Assembly (NCBI GenBank): GCA_947179155.2
Contig: OX359286.1
Location: 15,176,913 to 15,240,912 of the forward strand
Length of the DNA: 64,000 nt
Source: Hedera helix
Taxonomy: Eukaryota; Streptophyta; Magnoliopsida; Apiales; Araliaceae
Direction: 5' to 3'
Made by a program: the position numbers and the translations under genes. The notes under the pieces are model-generated. The model was not told the DNA's origin and made no database searches. It saw only the letters and a program-made list of their open reading frames with translations. The stretch's first letter is position 1; each line of letters starts with the position of its first letter. Below are positions 30,431-40,382 of this stretch, in pieces.

Positions 30431-31500
30431 TAGGTCTTATAGGTCTCCACCTAGTCATCTGCTTTAGTCTTTCTCTAAAGACCCATTTCGGATTTTATGG
30501 TCATCAGCCATTTCTCTTGAGTATCTAATATTCATACCTCATCGTATATATCTGGATCATCATCCACTATGATGCGTACCTTATCATCATCATCTATGAT
30601 GAATCCATACCATTCAGGTATCTTCGGTACTAAACCAGATTTACGACTTGGTTGTGGTACAATAGGTTTATCTACTTGTACAGATTCCTTCACTTGATCT
30701 GTAGTGTTTTGTGGTTCTTGAACTTCTTCAAGATCTATTTTACTCCCACTAACCCTTTAAGGAAAAACTCATTTTTCTATAAGGCAGTGTGTTTCAAACA
30801 AACACCTTTTAGTTAGTCGGATTATAAAAGTGATACCCTAAACTTTCTTTAGGATATCCCACAAGTTTACACCTATTAGATCATGTCCCTAGCTTATCTT
30901 TGTCAAACCTTTTGACATAAGCTGAACAATTCAAATCTTAACATGCTTAAGACTTAGTTTCCTTTCTATCCCATAACTCATATGAAGTCTTAGGGACGGA
31001 TTAAGAAGGTAACTTATTTAGTAGATATGCGATCGTTTCTAGAGCATAACCCTAGAAGGATATTGGAAGATCGGTAATACTCATTATGGATCATCACCAT
31101 GTCCATTCTGTGAGAATACCATTTCGCTTGAGATGATCTAAAAACTTACTGCTTAAGTATTCCCTTCTCGATCTAATCGAAGAACTTTAATACTTTTGGC
31201 ATTTAGTTTCTTTACTTCACTTTTGAATTCTTTGAACGTTTCAAACGATTTGGATTTGTATTTCATCAAATACATATATCAAAATCTAGAATCATCAGTG
31301 AAAGAAATGAATGAATACCCTTCTCTTGCATCTGTTGTCATAGGTCCCACACACCACTGTGCGTACCATCTCTAATAACTCTGCAACTCGCTCTCCATGT
31401 CCACTAAATGGAGATTTAGTCATATTGTTCATGATACAAGATTCACAAGTTGTATTTGATTCATAATCAAAAAGCTTTAAAAGCTTATCTTTATACAACA
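30431..31500 (-). pseudogene. pol: Element H integrase region with GAG-pre-integrase motif
   Basis: At 31295-31501 on minus the frame reads KLFDYESNTTCESCIMNNMT, then KSPFSGHGERVAELLEM and VCGTYDNR. This is the pre-integrase zinc-binding segment (TCESC...) and the start of the copia integrase. Downstream to 30431 only scattered fragments remain; the catalytic D-D-E residues are not recognisable. Confidence 0.7.
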
Positions 31501-32172
31501 TGTTTAGTCTTGTTTCATTAACGTGACCGAGTTAACAGTATTGCATGAAGGTATGATTCATATCATCTTTTGCTTTTAGTTTGCTCAATTTGAAATAATT
31601 TTCATGTAAGTCAAGTATACAAAATCCATTAAGTAATCAACCAATTCTAAATAAAACATTATCATTATAAACAGAACAACAATTGTTCATTATTATAATG
31701 TCAAAAACCCTTCCTTGTTATCACATGAAACTGAAATAATGTTTCTAAGAACTGGAACCTTGTAACATCTTACTAACTTAATAGGTTTGCCCGTAGGCAG
31801 TGCTAAACTATAAGTTCTCATGGCTAATGCAGCAACCTTTGCTTCATTTTCCAGCACAGGATTACTTATCATTTGTTTAGCTTTCTACTTCTGCTTAGTC
31901 TCTGCAACGACTTGCATATGTGAGACCACCATTCGGTATCTAATACCTAAGTAGAAACTTGACTTATAGAAAGTTCTATTTTCTTATGAACAAATCTATA
32001 TCTGTAGCTGAAGTTTCACTAAACTTCTTCTACTTAACTACTACAACTCTCTTGCAGTTGTTCTTCCAGTGTCCCAGCTTATCGCAATGAAAGCAAACTC
32101 CTTTGCCCTCGGGATCACTTTTATTTATGTCCTTTCTTTTGCCTTCTACTCTTTCTGACTCCTCAGATATAC
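31501..32172 (-). pseudogene. gag: Element H C-terminal Gag with CCHC zinc knuckle
   Basis: The minus frame at 32257-32030 carries GVCFHCDKLGHWKNNCKRV, a canonical C-x2-C-x4-H-x4-C nucleocapsid knuckle preceded by a lysine/glutamate-rich stretch. The first 85 bases of that frame belong to element C, which inserted at 32172/32173. Below 32030 the sequence is the degraded Gag-protease junction. Confidence 0.75.
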
Positions 32173-33681
32173 TGTTGTCCGATTTATATATGGTCAATTC
32201 GCGCAAGTATACACGGTCAATCAAGTAATATAGAAGTAAAAAGGATGTCGAACCCACAGGGAACGGATAACAATTATTCTAATTATCACGCAATTATCAA
32301 TTTAAATCTAACTTAAACGAGTAACAATTTTAATTATGAAAATATTAAATACTAACTAACCAGAGTTGATTTTCAGATATTTTAAAGCTTAGGATTACAA
32401 CTTCCCCAATTGATCATAATAATCTCTTCATCTTCTTTTCAACTGATTAATTCTCATGAGTTGTTAACGGAGATTGCCTATCTATTTATTAACTTTGTTC
32501 AATAGATAATAAAAAGATCTAATCCACTTACCTTGCTACTATTCGTGCAATATAAACTTGAACTAGACTCATTACGAACAAACTCTCCACCACATTACAT
32601 ATGACACATAGATATTTTCATCCTATGCACTATTATGCTATTCTCTTAAAAAGAATCAACAAGTTCATATGTTATTATACCCAGATCTAATCTTAGATTC
32701 CTTTCTCAATTACGTCTAAGATATCAGATTAATTGTTGCGCACACAATTAATAAATTCAAGCATAAGATATAATAAACAACTCAAGTAGAATCAATAACT
32801 GAAAATAAGCAAGAATTAATTATCGTAAATCAAAAGGTTCCATTGAAATCCTAAATAAAAGTTTAAACCATCACTGAAGAAGAAATCAATTCCATAAAAT
32901 AATAATTAATCCACGTCGTAAAGTTACAAAAATTAAAGAAGAGAAGAGATAAAAATTCTTATTCTTGTAGAGCGTTCTTCAATCTCTGCCTTCAATTCTT
33001 GCTCCTTCACGTTGAATCCTTCTTCAGATCTTCAATTAATCATTCTTCTAATTATAATCCTATCTATGATAGATCTATTTTAGTTCTCCTAATTCTATGT
33101 TAGACTCCCTTAAAATATGTATTTTAACATATATTTATAGGTTACATAGCAAATCCCTAGCATTAGAAGGAAACCCAATCCAATTCGGAGTCAAAAACCA
33201 TCCAAAACGCGTCAAAACCAAGTCTGGCACGTCACCCAGCGCTGTCAGCTCTCTGCCAGCGCTCAACACACTGTAATCAGCGCTGCCAGCGCTGGAATAG
33301 TACTGGTATCAGCGCCGCCAGCGCTGGCCCATTTTCTGCACGGACGTCCTCTGGTCAAACAGCCATAACTTTCTCATATGAACTACAATTGAGATGATAT
33401 AATATGTTATGGAAAGCTAAGAAGTAGATCTACAACTTTAATGTTTTAGGATTTGACAAATTCCGATTTTATCATCGTCCAAATCAGGCTTGAAGTGACG
33501 GCTACATAATTGGCAAGCTGAAAATGCAACCACAACAATTCCAAACTTCGATCCACTAAGCCTTTATTCCAATTCCTACAAAACAAAGCCAAAACACATT
33601 AAACTAATATAAAACACTTAAGAACTCACAAATTATTAAGCTAAAAGATAATCAATATATAAGTATAAAACCCACTTATCA
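32173..33681 (-). repeat. 3' LTR of element C
   Basis: On minus it starts TGATAAGTGGG and ends GGACAACA. The TATA box (CTATAAATA on minus) is at 33132-33140. AGCGCT-type GC dyads lie at 33238-33325, about 100 bp upstream of the TATA box in the element's direction. Confidence 0.93.
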
Positions 33682-33720
33682 AATACCCCCAAACTTAACA
33701 TTTTGCTTGCCCTCAAGCAA
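33682..33720 (-). promoter_or_regulatory. Hairpin and polypurine tract of element C
   Basis: On minus, the TTGCTTG-AGGG-CAAGCAA hairpin (33703-33720) is followed by the PPT AAGTTTGGGGGTATT (33682-33696) immediately before the LTR. Confidence 0.85.
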
Positions 33721-35140
33721 AACAAAAATAAAACTAAAACTAAGACTCTACTAATTAAACCAAAATTACTCAAGTAATGAATCAATATGAACTAAATTAT
33801 TAACCTCAGAGATTCCACAAATAATAACTCAAAAAAAATTCAAAATCATGCAATGTCATAAATTCCAACATATTTATTAATCGTATTTTACCCAAGACCC
33901 TTCGTGTGTGTGTGAATCCAAATATATCAAACTAACGAAAAAAACTTAGATCCGCTCACATAATTAAATGTTTCATAAAAGATATCAAAAAATATATATA
34001 CAAGAAAACGCTATATTTTTATTTTTCACATCACTTAAAGTTAATACATGCAAATATAACTTAGGAGATCAAAAAGTTTTTTTTAATCTTTTAATCACCA
34101 CTAGGATTATTAATTTCTTTTAAGCTCTTCTCAATTAAATGGGTGCATTTTATGCTTCATCCCATTTTTTCTTTTTTTCTTTTTCCTCGACCACGGTGAG
34201 TGCATTTTATGCTCCATCTCACCAGCGAGTGCGTTTTACGCTCCATCTCGCTTCTCTTCACATATTTATGAGTGAGTGCGTTTTACGCTCTATCTCAACT
34301 CATCACATAATTCTCTTAATATTTTAATAATTCCAGAAAATTTACTTAAATCATATCTCCTAAATTATATTTTATCACAATTTCACTTCAAGTTACGACC
34401 AAATAAAAATATATAATTCAAAAATATCTATCATGAGCATTTAACAAAATAAATTTCCCTTAAGTTAAAACTAGCTTAAACAAATGGATATGTGCATAAA
34501 AATTTAAAGGATCTCAAATAAAATAAATACTAACAAATAATCAAAATTCAAACTATGCAAAAATTTATCCATTTTTCAAAAGTTATTATATAAAAACCAA
34601 TTTTATCATTGACCAAAATTTAATTCAACTAATTCATTGCCCAAGAGACTCTACCTAAAAACTAAATTACCCCATTTTCGTAGGAAACACGATTGCACTT
34701 AGCATGTGCAACAAGCCTTTAAACCCCAAGGTTACCCCAAGTGGACGAGTTGTGTCTCGTGAGGGTTTGCAGTGAATTTACCCACAAAATTTTAAAATTT
34801 AAACTAAAATAAAACCTAAAAATTTGAAAAACTCTTTCAAATTTACCCACACCCCCAAACTTAAAACAGACATTGTCCTCAATGTATAAAATAAAGAAAA
34901 TTAAGAACAAGAGACTTCCCTGAATATGTAGCATTTTTCCTCCTCATCTGCTAAGCTTGAGCTGCATTGAATAAACCTGACACGAAACAAAAACAAAATA
35001 AAATAAATAATTAAATAACTAAAATTTACTACTAAAAATAAAATAAAATAAAAATAAAAAATAAAAAATAAAAACTAAATCTTGGGTTGCCTCCCAATAA
35101 GCGCTTGTTTTTAAGTCTCAGCCTGACTACTTCATTTTCT
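33721..35140 (-). other. Element C 3' noncoding region
   Basis: No coding signal is supported. Modules on the minus strand in element order are: the TTGGG/CCCAA hairpin box (35082-35097), GAGGACAATGTC with AAGTTTGGGGGTG (about 34850-34880), a box shared with B (34677-34770), the four stem-loops (34137-34302) and a TTCACACACACACG...GGGTC box (about 33890-33915). Confidence 0.7.
34137..34302 (-). repeat. Four tandem-like stem-loops of element C
   Basis: Stem-loops lie at 34137-34167, 34195-34223, 34224-34252 and 34269-34302. Each has an outer stem, a five-base ATGGA-like bulge, an inner stem GCAT/ATGC or GCGT/ACGC with loop AAA (minus strand) and a single A. The outer stems differ but stay paired: AAATGGG/CCCATTT, GGTGAG/CTCACC, AGCGAG/CTCGCT and TGAGTTGAG/CTCACTCA (one bulge). 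The plus-strand ORF across them is an artefact. Confidence 0.8.
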
Positions 35141-35623
35141 TCAATCAGGCTCAATCCCAAAAATTGTCTTTTCATGCCTCCTTTTTGTCTTTTCTTTGAT
35201 CTCCATGGCATCCTTGAAAAATTGCGAACCACCCCCAAACTTGAATTCATCCAAGCTATCAAAGTCTTTAACAAAGTCAACCCGATAGTACTCCTCAAAA
35301 TTCTGAATTTGTTGCACGAAAGGCACAATCGGATTTTTCTTACTATCATTCGAATTCAAGACTTGATCATCCTCATCATTCTCTTCCTCTTCCCAAACCT
35401 TGCTATATTTCTTTTCAACCTCATCAGCTTCATCCAAACGAAACCTCTTTAGATTTACTTTTTTATCCTCTTGAAACTCCTTGTCATTTTCTAATATAAC
35501 TGCTTCACATTGCTCTTTACCTTCCTCCTCAAGATTTAACTCTATATTGCTAGGTAACATTTTGTGAATGCAACTGTTGACTAGAGATGCAAGTTGTTCC
35601 CTTCGAATCTCATCCTCTTTCAT
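35141..35623 (-). CDS. Element C acidic ORF (160 aa), C-terminal Gag part
   Basis: The minus-strand frame starts MKEDEIRREQLASLVNS and is strongly acidic in the middle (EEEENDEDD). It ends shortly before the TTGGG hairpin box. It lies 15 bp downstream of the previous ORF in another frame, so it is probably the shifted continuation of one Gag-derived protein. The second half of the B protein is likewise acidic and occupies the same place. There are no catalytic motifs and the function is unknown. Confidence 0.5.
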   Translation of the reverse strand: MKEDEIRREQLASLVNSCIHKMLPSNIELNLEEEGKEQCEAVILENDKEFQEDKKVNLKRFRLDEADEVEKKYSKVWEEEENDEDDQVLNSNDSKKNPIVPFVQQIQNFEEYYRVDFVKDFDSLDEFKFGGGSQFFKDAMEIKEKTKRRHEKTIFGIEPD

Positions 35624-35638
35624 TTGAATCTCCCATTC

Positions 35639-36049
35639 TCACATTGATTCTTCATTGCGTTTACTACTCATCTCGTTATACTCTGTAATCCTCGCAAGAA
35701 TTTCCTCACAAGTTGATAAGTGATCTTGCTGCGGTGGAGGTTGTTGATACGAGAATTCATAAGATTGAGGTGGATACAAAAATTCTGGCGGATATGATGA
35801 ATTTGGAGCAAAATATTGGGCTTGATCATTATTATTCCATGAATGATTCGTATAATCTTGCCAACCCGGATGATAGCAATTTGGGGTGTAATTAGGCTGC
35901 TGATTGTAAGTATTCTGAATAGACTGATTCCCAAAAATGTCAATCTTCCTTTCAAGCTCTACCAATTGAGCTTGCATTTGCTCTATTGCTCCCACCACAC
36001 TTGGTTGATCCATCCACTCTGAAGCCCGTTGATAGTTGAATGCAGCCAT
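35639..36049 (-). CDS. gag: Element C truncated Gag-like ORF (136 aa)
   Basis: The ATG is about 200 bp after the primer site. The N-terminus MAAFNYQRASEWMDQPSVVG aligns with the MAAND(Y)...NQPRTVG segment that follows the capsid core in element A Gag. The segment IEQMQAQLVELERKIDIFG is a likely coiled coil. A Gln/Tyr/Pro-rich stretch follows, and the knuckle present in A and B is absent. The capsid-like domain is missing, as in B. Confidence 0.6.
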   Translation of the reverse strand: MAAFNYQRASEWMDQPSVVGAIEQMQAQLVELERKIDIFGNQSIQNTYNQQPNYTPNCYHPGWQDYTNHSWNNNDQAQYFAPNSSYPPEFLYPPQSYEFSYQQPPPQQDHLSTCEEILARITEYNEMSSKRNEESM

Positions 36050-36250
36050 AATCTTTAGATCGCGTGCACATACACCGATTAGAGGTACCTAAGACCTGGT
36101 GCACATGTGAGACTAAGATTACTCCTCGTAAAAGCAGTCTCAAGCAGATGAAAGCCTACAAAAACAAAGAAAAAAAATAAAGAAATTAAAAATGTTTAAA
36201 TTAAAACTAAATTGACAAAAACTAATAAAACAAATAATTATTAAAACCGT

Positions 36251-36268
36251 TCCCCGGCAACAGCGCCA
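36251..36268 (-). promoter_or_regulatory. Primer binding site of element C
   Basis: On minus it reads TGGCGCTGTTGCCGGGGA, six bases from the LTR, one base different from the B site. Confidence 0.88.
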
Positions 36269-36274
36269 AAAACT

Positions 36275-37769
36275 TGTTGTCCGATTTATATATGGTCAAT
36301 TCGCGCAAGTATACACGGTCAATCAAGTAATATAGAAGTAAAAAGGATGTCGAACCCACAGGGAACGGATAACAATTATTCTAATTATCACGCAATTATC
36401 AATTTAAATCTAACTTAAACGAGTAACAATTTTAATTATGAAAATATTAAATACTAACTAACCAGAGTTGATTTTCAGATATTTTAAAGCTTAGGATTAC
36501 AACTTCCCCAATTGATCATAATAATCTTTTCATCTTCTTTTCAACTGATTAATTCTCATGAGTTGTTAACGGAGATTGCCTATCTATTTATTAACTTTGT
36601 TCAATAGATAATAAAAAGATCTAATCCACTTACCTTGCTACTATTCGTGCAATATAAACTTGAACTAGACTCATTACGAACAAACTCTCCACCACATTAC
36701 ATATGGCACATAGATATTTTCATCATATGCACTATTATGCTATTCTCTTAAAAAGAATCAACAAGTTCATATGTTATTATACCCAGATCTAATCTTAGAT
36801 TCATTTCTCAATTACGTCTAAGATATCAGATTAATTGTTGCGCACACAATTAATAAATTCAAGCATAAGATATAATAAACAACTCAAGTAGAATCAATAA
36901 CTGAAAATAAGCAAGAATTAATTATCGTAAATCAAAAGGTTCCATTGAAATCCTAAATAAAAGTTTAAACCATCACTGAAGAAGAAATCAATTCCATAAA
37001 ATAATAATTAATCCACGTCGTAAAGTTACAAAAATTAAAGAAGAGAAGAGATAAAAATTCTTATTCTTGTAGAGCGTTCTTCAATCTCTGCCTTCAATTC
37101 TTGCTCCTTCACGTTGAATCCTTCTTCAGATCTTCAATTAATCATTCTTCTAATTATAATCCTATCTATGATAGATCTATTTTAGTTCTCCTAATTCTAT
37201 GTTAGACTCCCTTAAAATATGTATTTTAACATATATTTATAGGTTACATAGCAAATCCCTAGCATTAGAAGGAAACCCAATCCAATTCGGAGTCAAAAAC
37301 CATCCAAAACGCGTCAAAACCAAGTCTGGCATGTCACCCAGCGCTGTCAGCTCTCTGCCAATGCTCAACACACTGTAATCAGCGCTGCCAGCGCTGGAAT
37401 AGTACTGGTATCAGCGCCGCCAGCGCTGGCCCATTTTCTGCACGGACGTCCTCTGGTCAAACAGCCATAACTTTCTCATATGAACTATAATATGTTATGG
37501 AAAGCTAAGAAGTAGATCTACAACTTTCATGTTTTAGGATTTGACAAATTCTGATTTTATCATCGTCCAAATCAGGCTTGAAGTGACGGCTACATAATTG
37601 GCAAGCTGAAAATGCAACCACAACAATTCCAAACTTCGATCCACTAAGCCTTTATTCCAATTCCTACAAAACAAAGCCAAAACACATTAAACTAATATAA
37701 AACACTTAAGAACTCACAAATTATTAAGCTAAAAGATAATCAATATATAAGTATAAAACCCACTTATCA
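36275..37769 (-). repeat. 5' LTR of element C
   Basis: This copy is nearly identical to the 3' LTR but lacks 14 bp (around 37488), and one AGCGCT dyad is changed to AATGCT at about 37360. The TATA box is at 37234-37242 on minus. It ends ACTTATCA at 37769 next to TATAC. Confidence 0.93.
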
Positions 37770-38480
37770 TATACCTTTGGCCATCTTCCTCCGCTTAGAA
37801 GATTCATCTACAAGTAAAACTTGGTTTTTCTAGGAAGGAAAGTGACTCTCAACAGTCTTCAACATTGTAAGCAAATCAGTTAAACTGACTTCTAGCTTAT
37901 TAATGTTTGAAGTTCACAACATCTTGTGAATAAGAGTCAGTGAGTGACTGCAAGATCGAATCTTGACTCAACTCTCCATCCTTGACAAAATATGTTGTCC
38001 TAATTGATCAATCCAATTGATCATCTTTAGGACATGTGTTTTTTACTGTAGTGTCATTGGTTATTATAGATCGGAAGAACTCCTTAGATATCTTATATCT
38101 AGTTGACCTATTTTGCTCACCATACAACTATTGAATGTGCAGCAATATAGTAGGTGCATCCATTTTTCTCGTGTTGACGCTGTAACTCGATACTTATGGA
38201 TGCGAGCATGATGCATTGAGCCACCTTTGCATCATCTTGCCATTTAAAATAGCAATCTCTTCCTCAGAGGCTTAGTCTACAACGTTTGTAGGAATAGGCA
38301 AATTAAGGACATTTGCTAGCTTTTCAGCATTGAGAACTATTCTCAAATTTGTTTAATCAATCCGAACAATTCGATTCGATTAATTGTTAGCATCCAATAT
38401 GCTATGCAGTGTTAGTGAATTAAACATAACAATATTCTTTAAGTGAATTAATAACAATATTAACATGCATTCATTTTATT
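37770..38480 (-). pseudogene. gag: Element H N-terminal Gag
   Basis: Minus-strand fragments include ANVLNLPIPTN, NGKMMQRWLNASC and, around 38040-38170, LYGEQNRSTRYKISKEFF. The last matches the LYGEQ-x-R segment of copia Gag (UBN2-type). Stops interrupt every 20-40 codons. Element C separates this part from the zinc knuckle. Confidence 0.7.
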
Positions 38481-40366
38481 AATTACCAAAATAAATTAGG
38501 TCTTTATTTAAAATGGTGTCTCCCACTATTTTCATCAAACTATATTACCCTCCTTATATAGTTCGGCAAATCTAGTTAAAGATTTGCAAGTGAGAATAAG
38601 GATCCTATCGATATAAGTACAGCCTTGTGTGTGCACAACAAACTATAGTTTATTCAATAGGTAGACAACTCTTGTCAATTACATCAACATGTAACTCCTT
38701 TATATTTTGCCTCTTAGATTATTATGATCATGTGTGTGCACATCCAAATCAAAATTATCTGAGTTAAGTCAAACCTAGCACTTCCATATAAGTGAAGAGA
38801 AAAATACTGCCCTTGTGTGTGCACAACAAAACAGTAATGTTCAATTCTTTTATAAGCATCAAATGTGATAAAACAACATCTCAAATAATCGATATAAGCC
38901 TTGTGTGTGCACAACAAACGTATATTGACTATTTGATACTCTATCGTTTTATCATGCTAGAAGGCGACGTTCGATATTTTGATAAATATCTTTGAACGTT
39001 ACAACTTAATATTATGAGTAGTAGAATAAATAAATTAGAACTATTCTAATTTTATTTAATTGAATTAAACATTTTAATTCATTTTATAAATAATATTTAT
39101 TCTACATCATGAGGGGTTTATTAATATTAATTGTCTCATCTTGTTTAGCGCACATGCACATATATATATAAAATACGCGTCATATTAATTAACATGCGAA
39201 GCATGTTTGATAATATATAATATATATATATAAATAAGCATGCACATATAGAATACTATATTCTACTTGGATTGATTATGGACTTTTATTCTAGTTTGGT
39301 TTATTCGAGCCACCAAATAAACCAATTGGTCAAACCTAGGGTGCAAGAATAAATTAAATTAAATGTAACTATTACATTTAAATTCGGGCTCCATTACAAA
39401 CGGGTCTTCATGCGCTCCTTGCTTCTTTGTTCCAATTCTTCAAAATAATTCTAACTAATCCTATTACAAATTATTTACAATAAATAGAAACCTTGATCAA
39501 CAGTCAAATGGAAGTACATAGGAGGGAGATAGAATTATACATAAGAAAAATAAGAAAGACGAGGTACGTAGACCCCATTTATTAAAACCCATTCATTCAT
39601 GCATTTAATTAAAATTAAATCCAATCACATTGGTCAATAGTCCATAATCAATCCCATTTATTATCATATATATCAACATATATATTAATAAATAATATTC
39701 ATCACATGAATTAAATAAATCATTCCATATATGTATTGGTATTATTTAATGGGCAATTAAAGTTGCATGAAATCTAATTTCATGTTTAAAATAAACCTTT
39801 TATTTTTAATTATAAAATCATGTAAAAATAAATTATTTATTTTTATTATATTTTTGTAATTTTTGAATTTTTAAAATTACCCAAAATAAACCTTTTATTT
39901 TTTAATTTCAAAAATCTGCTCAAAATATACAAAAACCAATTAAAAATCTGAAAGTTGGGTTATTTACGAAACTGCCACTGAAAAACCGGATTTGCAATAT
40001 TTACAGAATTGCCACCGCGCCTATTAATTACAGAATTGCCATTGCACGCGGAACCCCGCGCATTGCGCCAGACCCTCACCACGTGCGTTGCGCCTGATGC
40101 CAGAAGACCGCGCATTGCGCGCAAGGCCGGTCAGCGCATTGCGCGCGGTTTGCCTGTGTCCGCGCCTTGCGCGCCCTGGGCACTGTAGCAGCACGGAAAT
40201 TTTTAAGAAAAAACTTTTTCTTTTCTTTTTTTTCTTTTCAAAACCCAATTTTTACAATTGATTTTCAAAACCCATGATTCTATACAACAAATTATGCCCA
40301 ATAAATTGTTCTAAACACATACCCATATATATATGAAATTAAAACAATTAATAATTCGCATAAGTT
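38481..40366 (-). other. Element H leader between primer site and gag
   Basis: This is about 1.9 kb of noncoding AT-rich sequence. It contains four copies of a GTGTGTGCACA motif (about 38624, 38731, 38812, 38901). On the plus strand it also has three GAATTGCCA-type units (39965-40040) next to a GC dyad array (40059-40171). Confidence 0.6.
40059..40171. repeat. CGCATTGCG array in H leader
   Basis: Five dyads are centred at about 40063, 40088, 40115, 40139 and 40167 (spacings 25, 27, 24, 28). They are of the same CGCATTGCG type as in the D and I LTRs, but without the AAACGACGTCGTTT partner. Confidence 0.8.
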
Positions 40367-40381
40367 TGGCTCTTGATGCCA
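40367..40381 (-). promoter_or_regulatory. Primer binding site of element H
   Basis: On minus it reads TGGCATCAAGAGCCA one base after the LTR, close to the TGGTATCAGAGCCA initiator-Met-tRNA site typical of copia elements. Confidence 0.85.
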
Positions 40382-40382
40382 C

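Larger units (their letters stand above)
32173..37769 (-). mobile_element. Element C: young non-autonomous gypsy-type LTR element
   Basis: The element is flanked by a perfect TATAC duplication (32168-32172 and 37770-37774). LTRs at 32173-33681 (1509 bp) and 36275-37769 (1495 bp) differ by about nine substitutions and one 14-bp deletion, about 0.6% by eye. The internal region is only 2.6 kb and contains two short Gag-like ORFs, noncoding modules and the stem-loop array, with no protease, RT or integrase. The primer site is next to the right LTR and the PPT next to the left, so the element reads minus. Confidence 0.95.

Noticed and set aside
34139..34327. 62-aa plus-strand ORF rich in F, S and H
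   Set aside because: It is a translation of the four stem-loops on the strand opposite to element C; repeats explain its composition.
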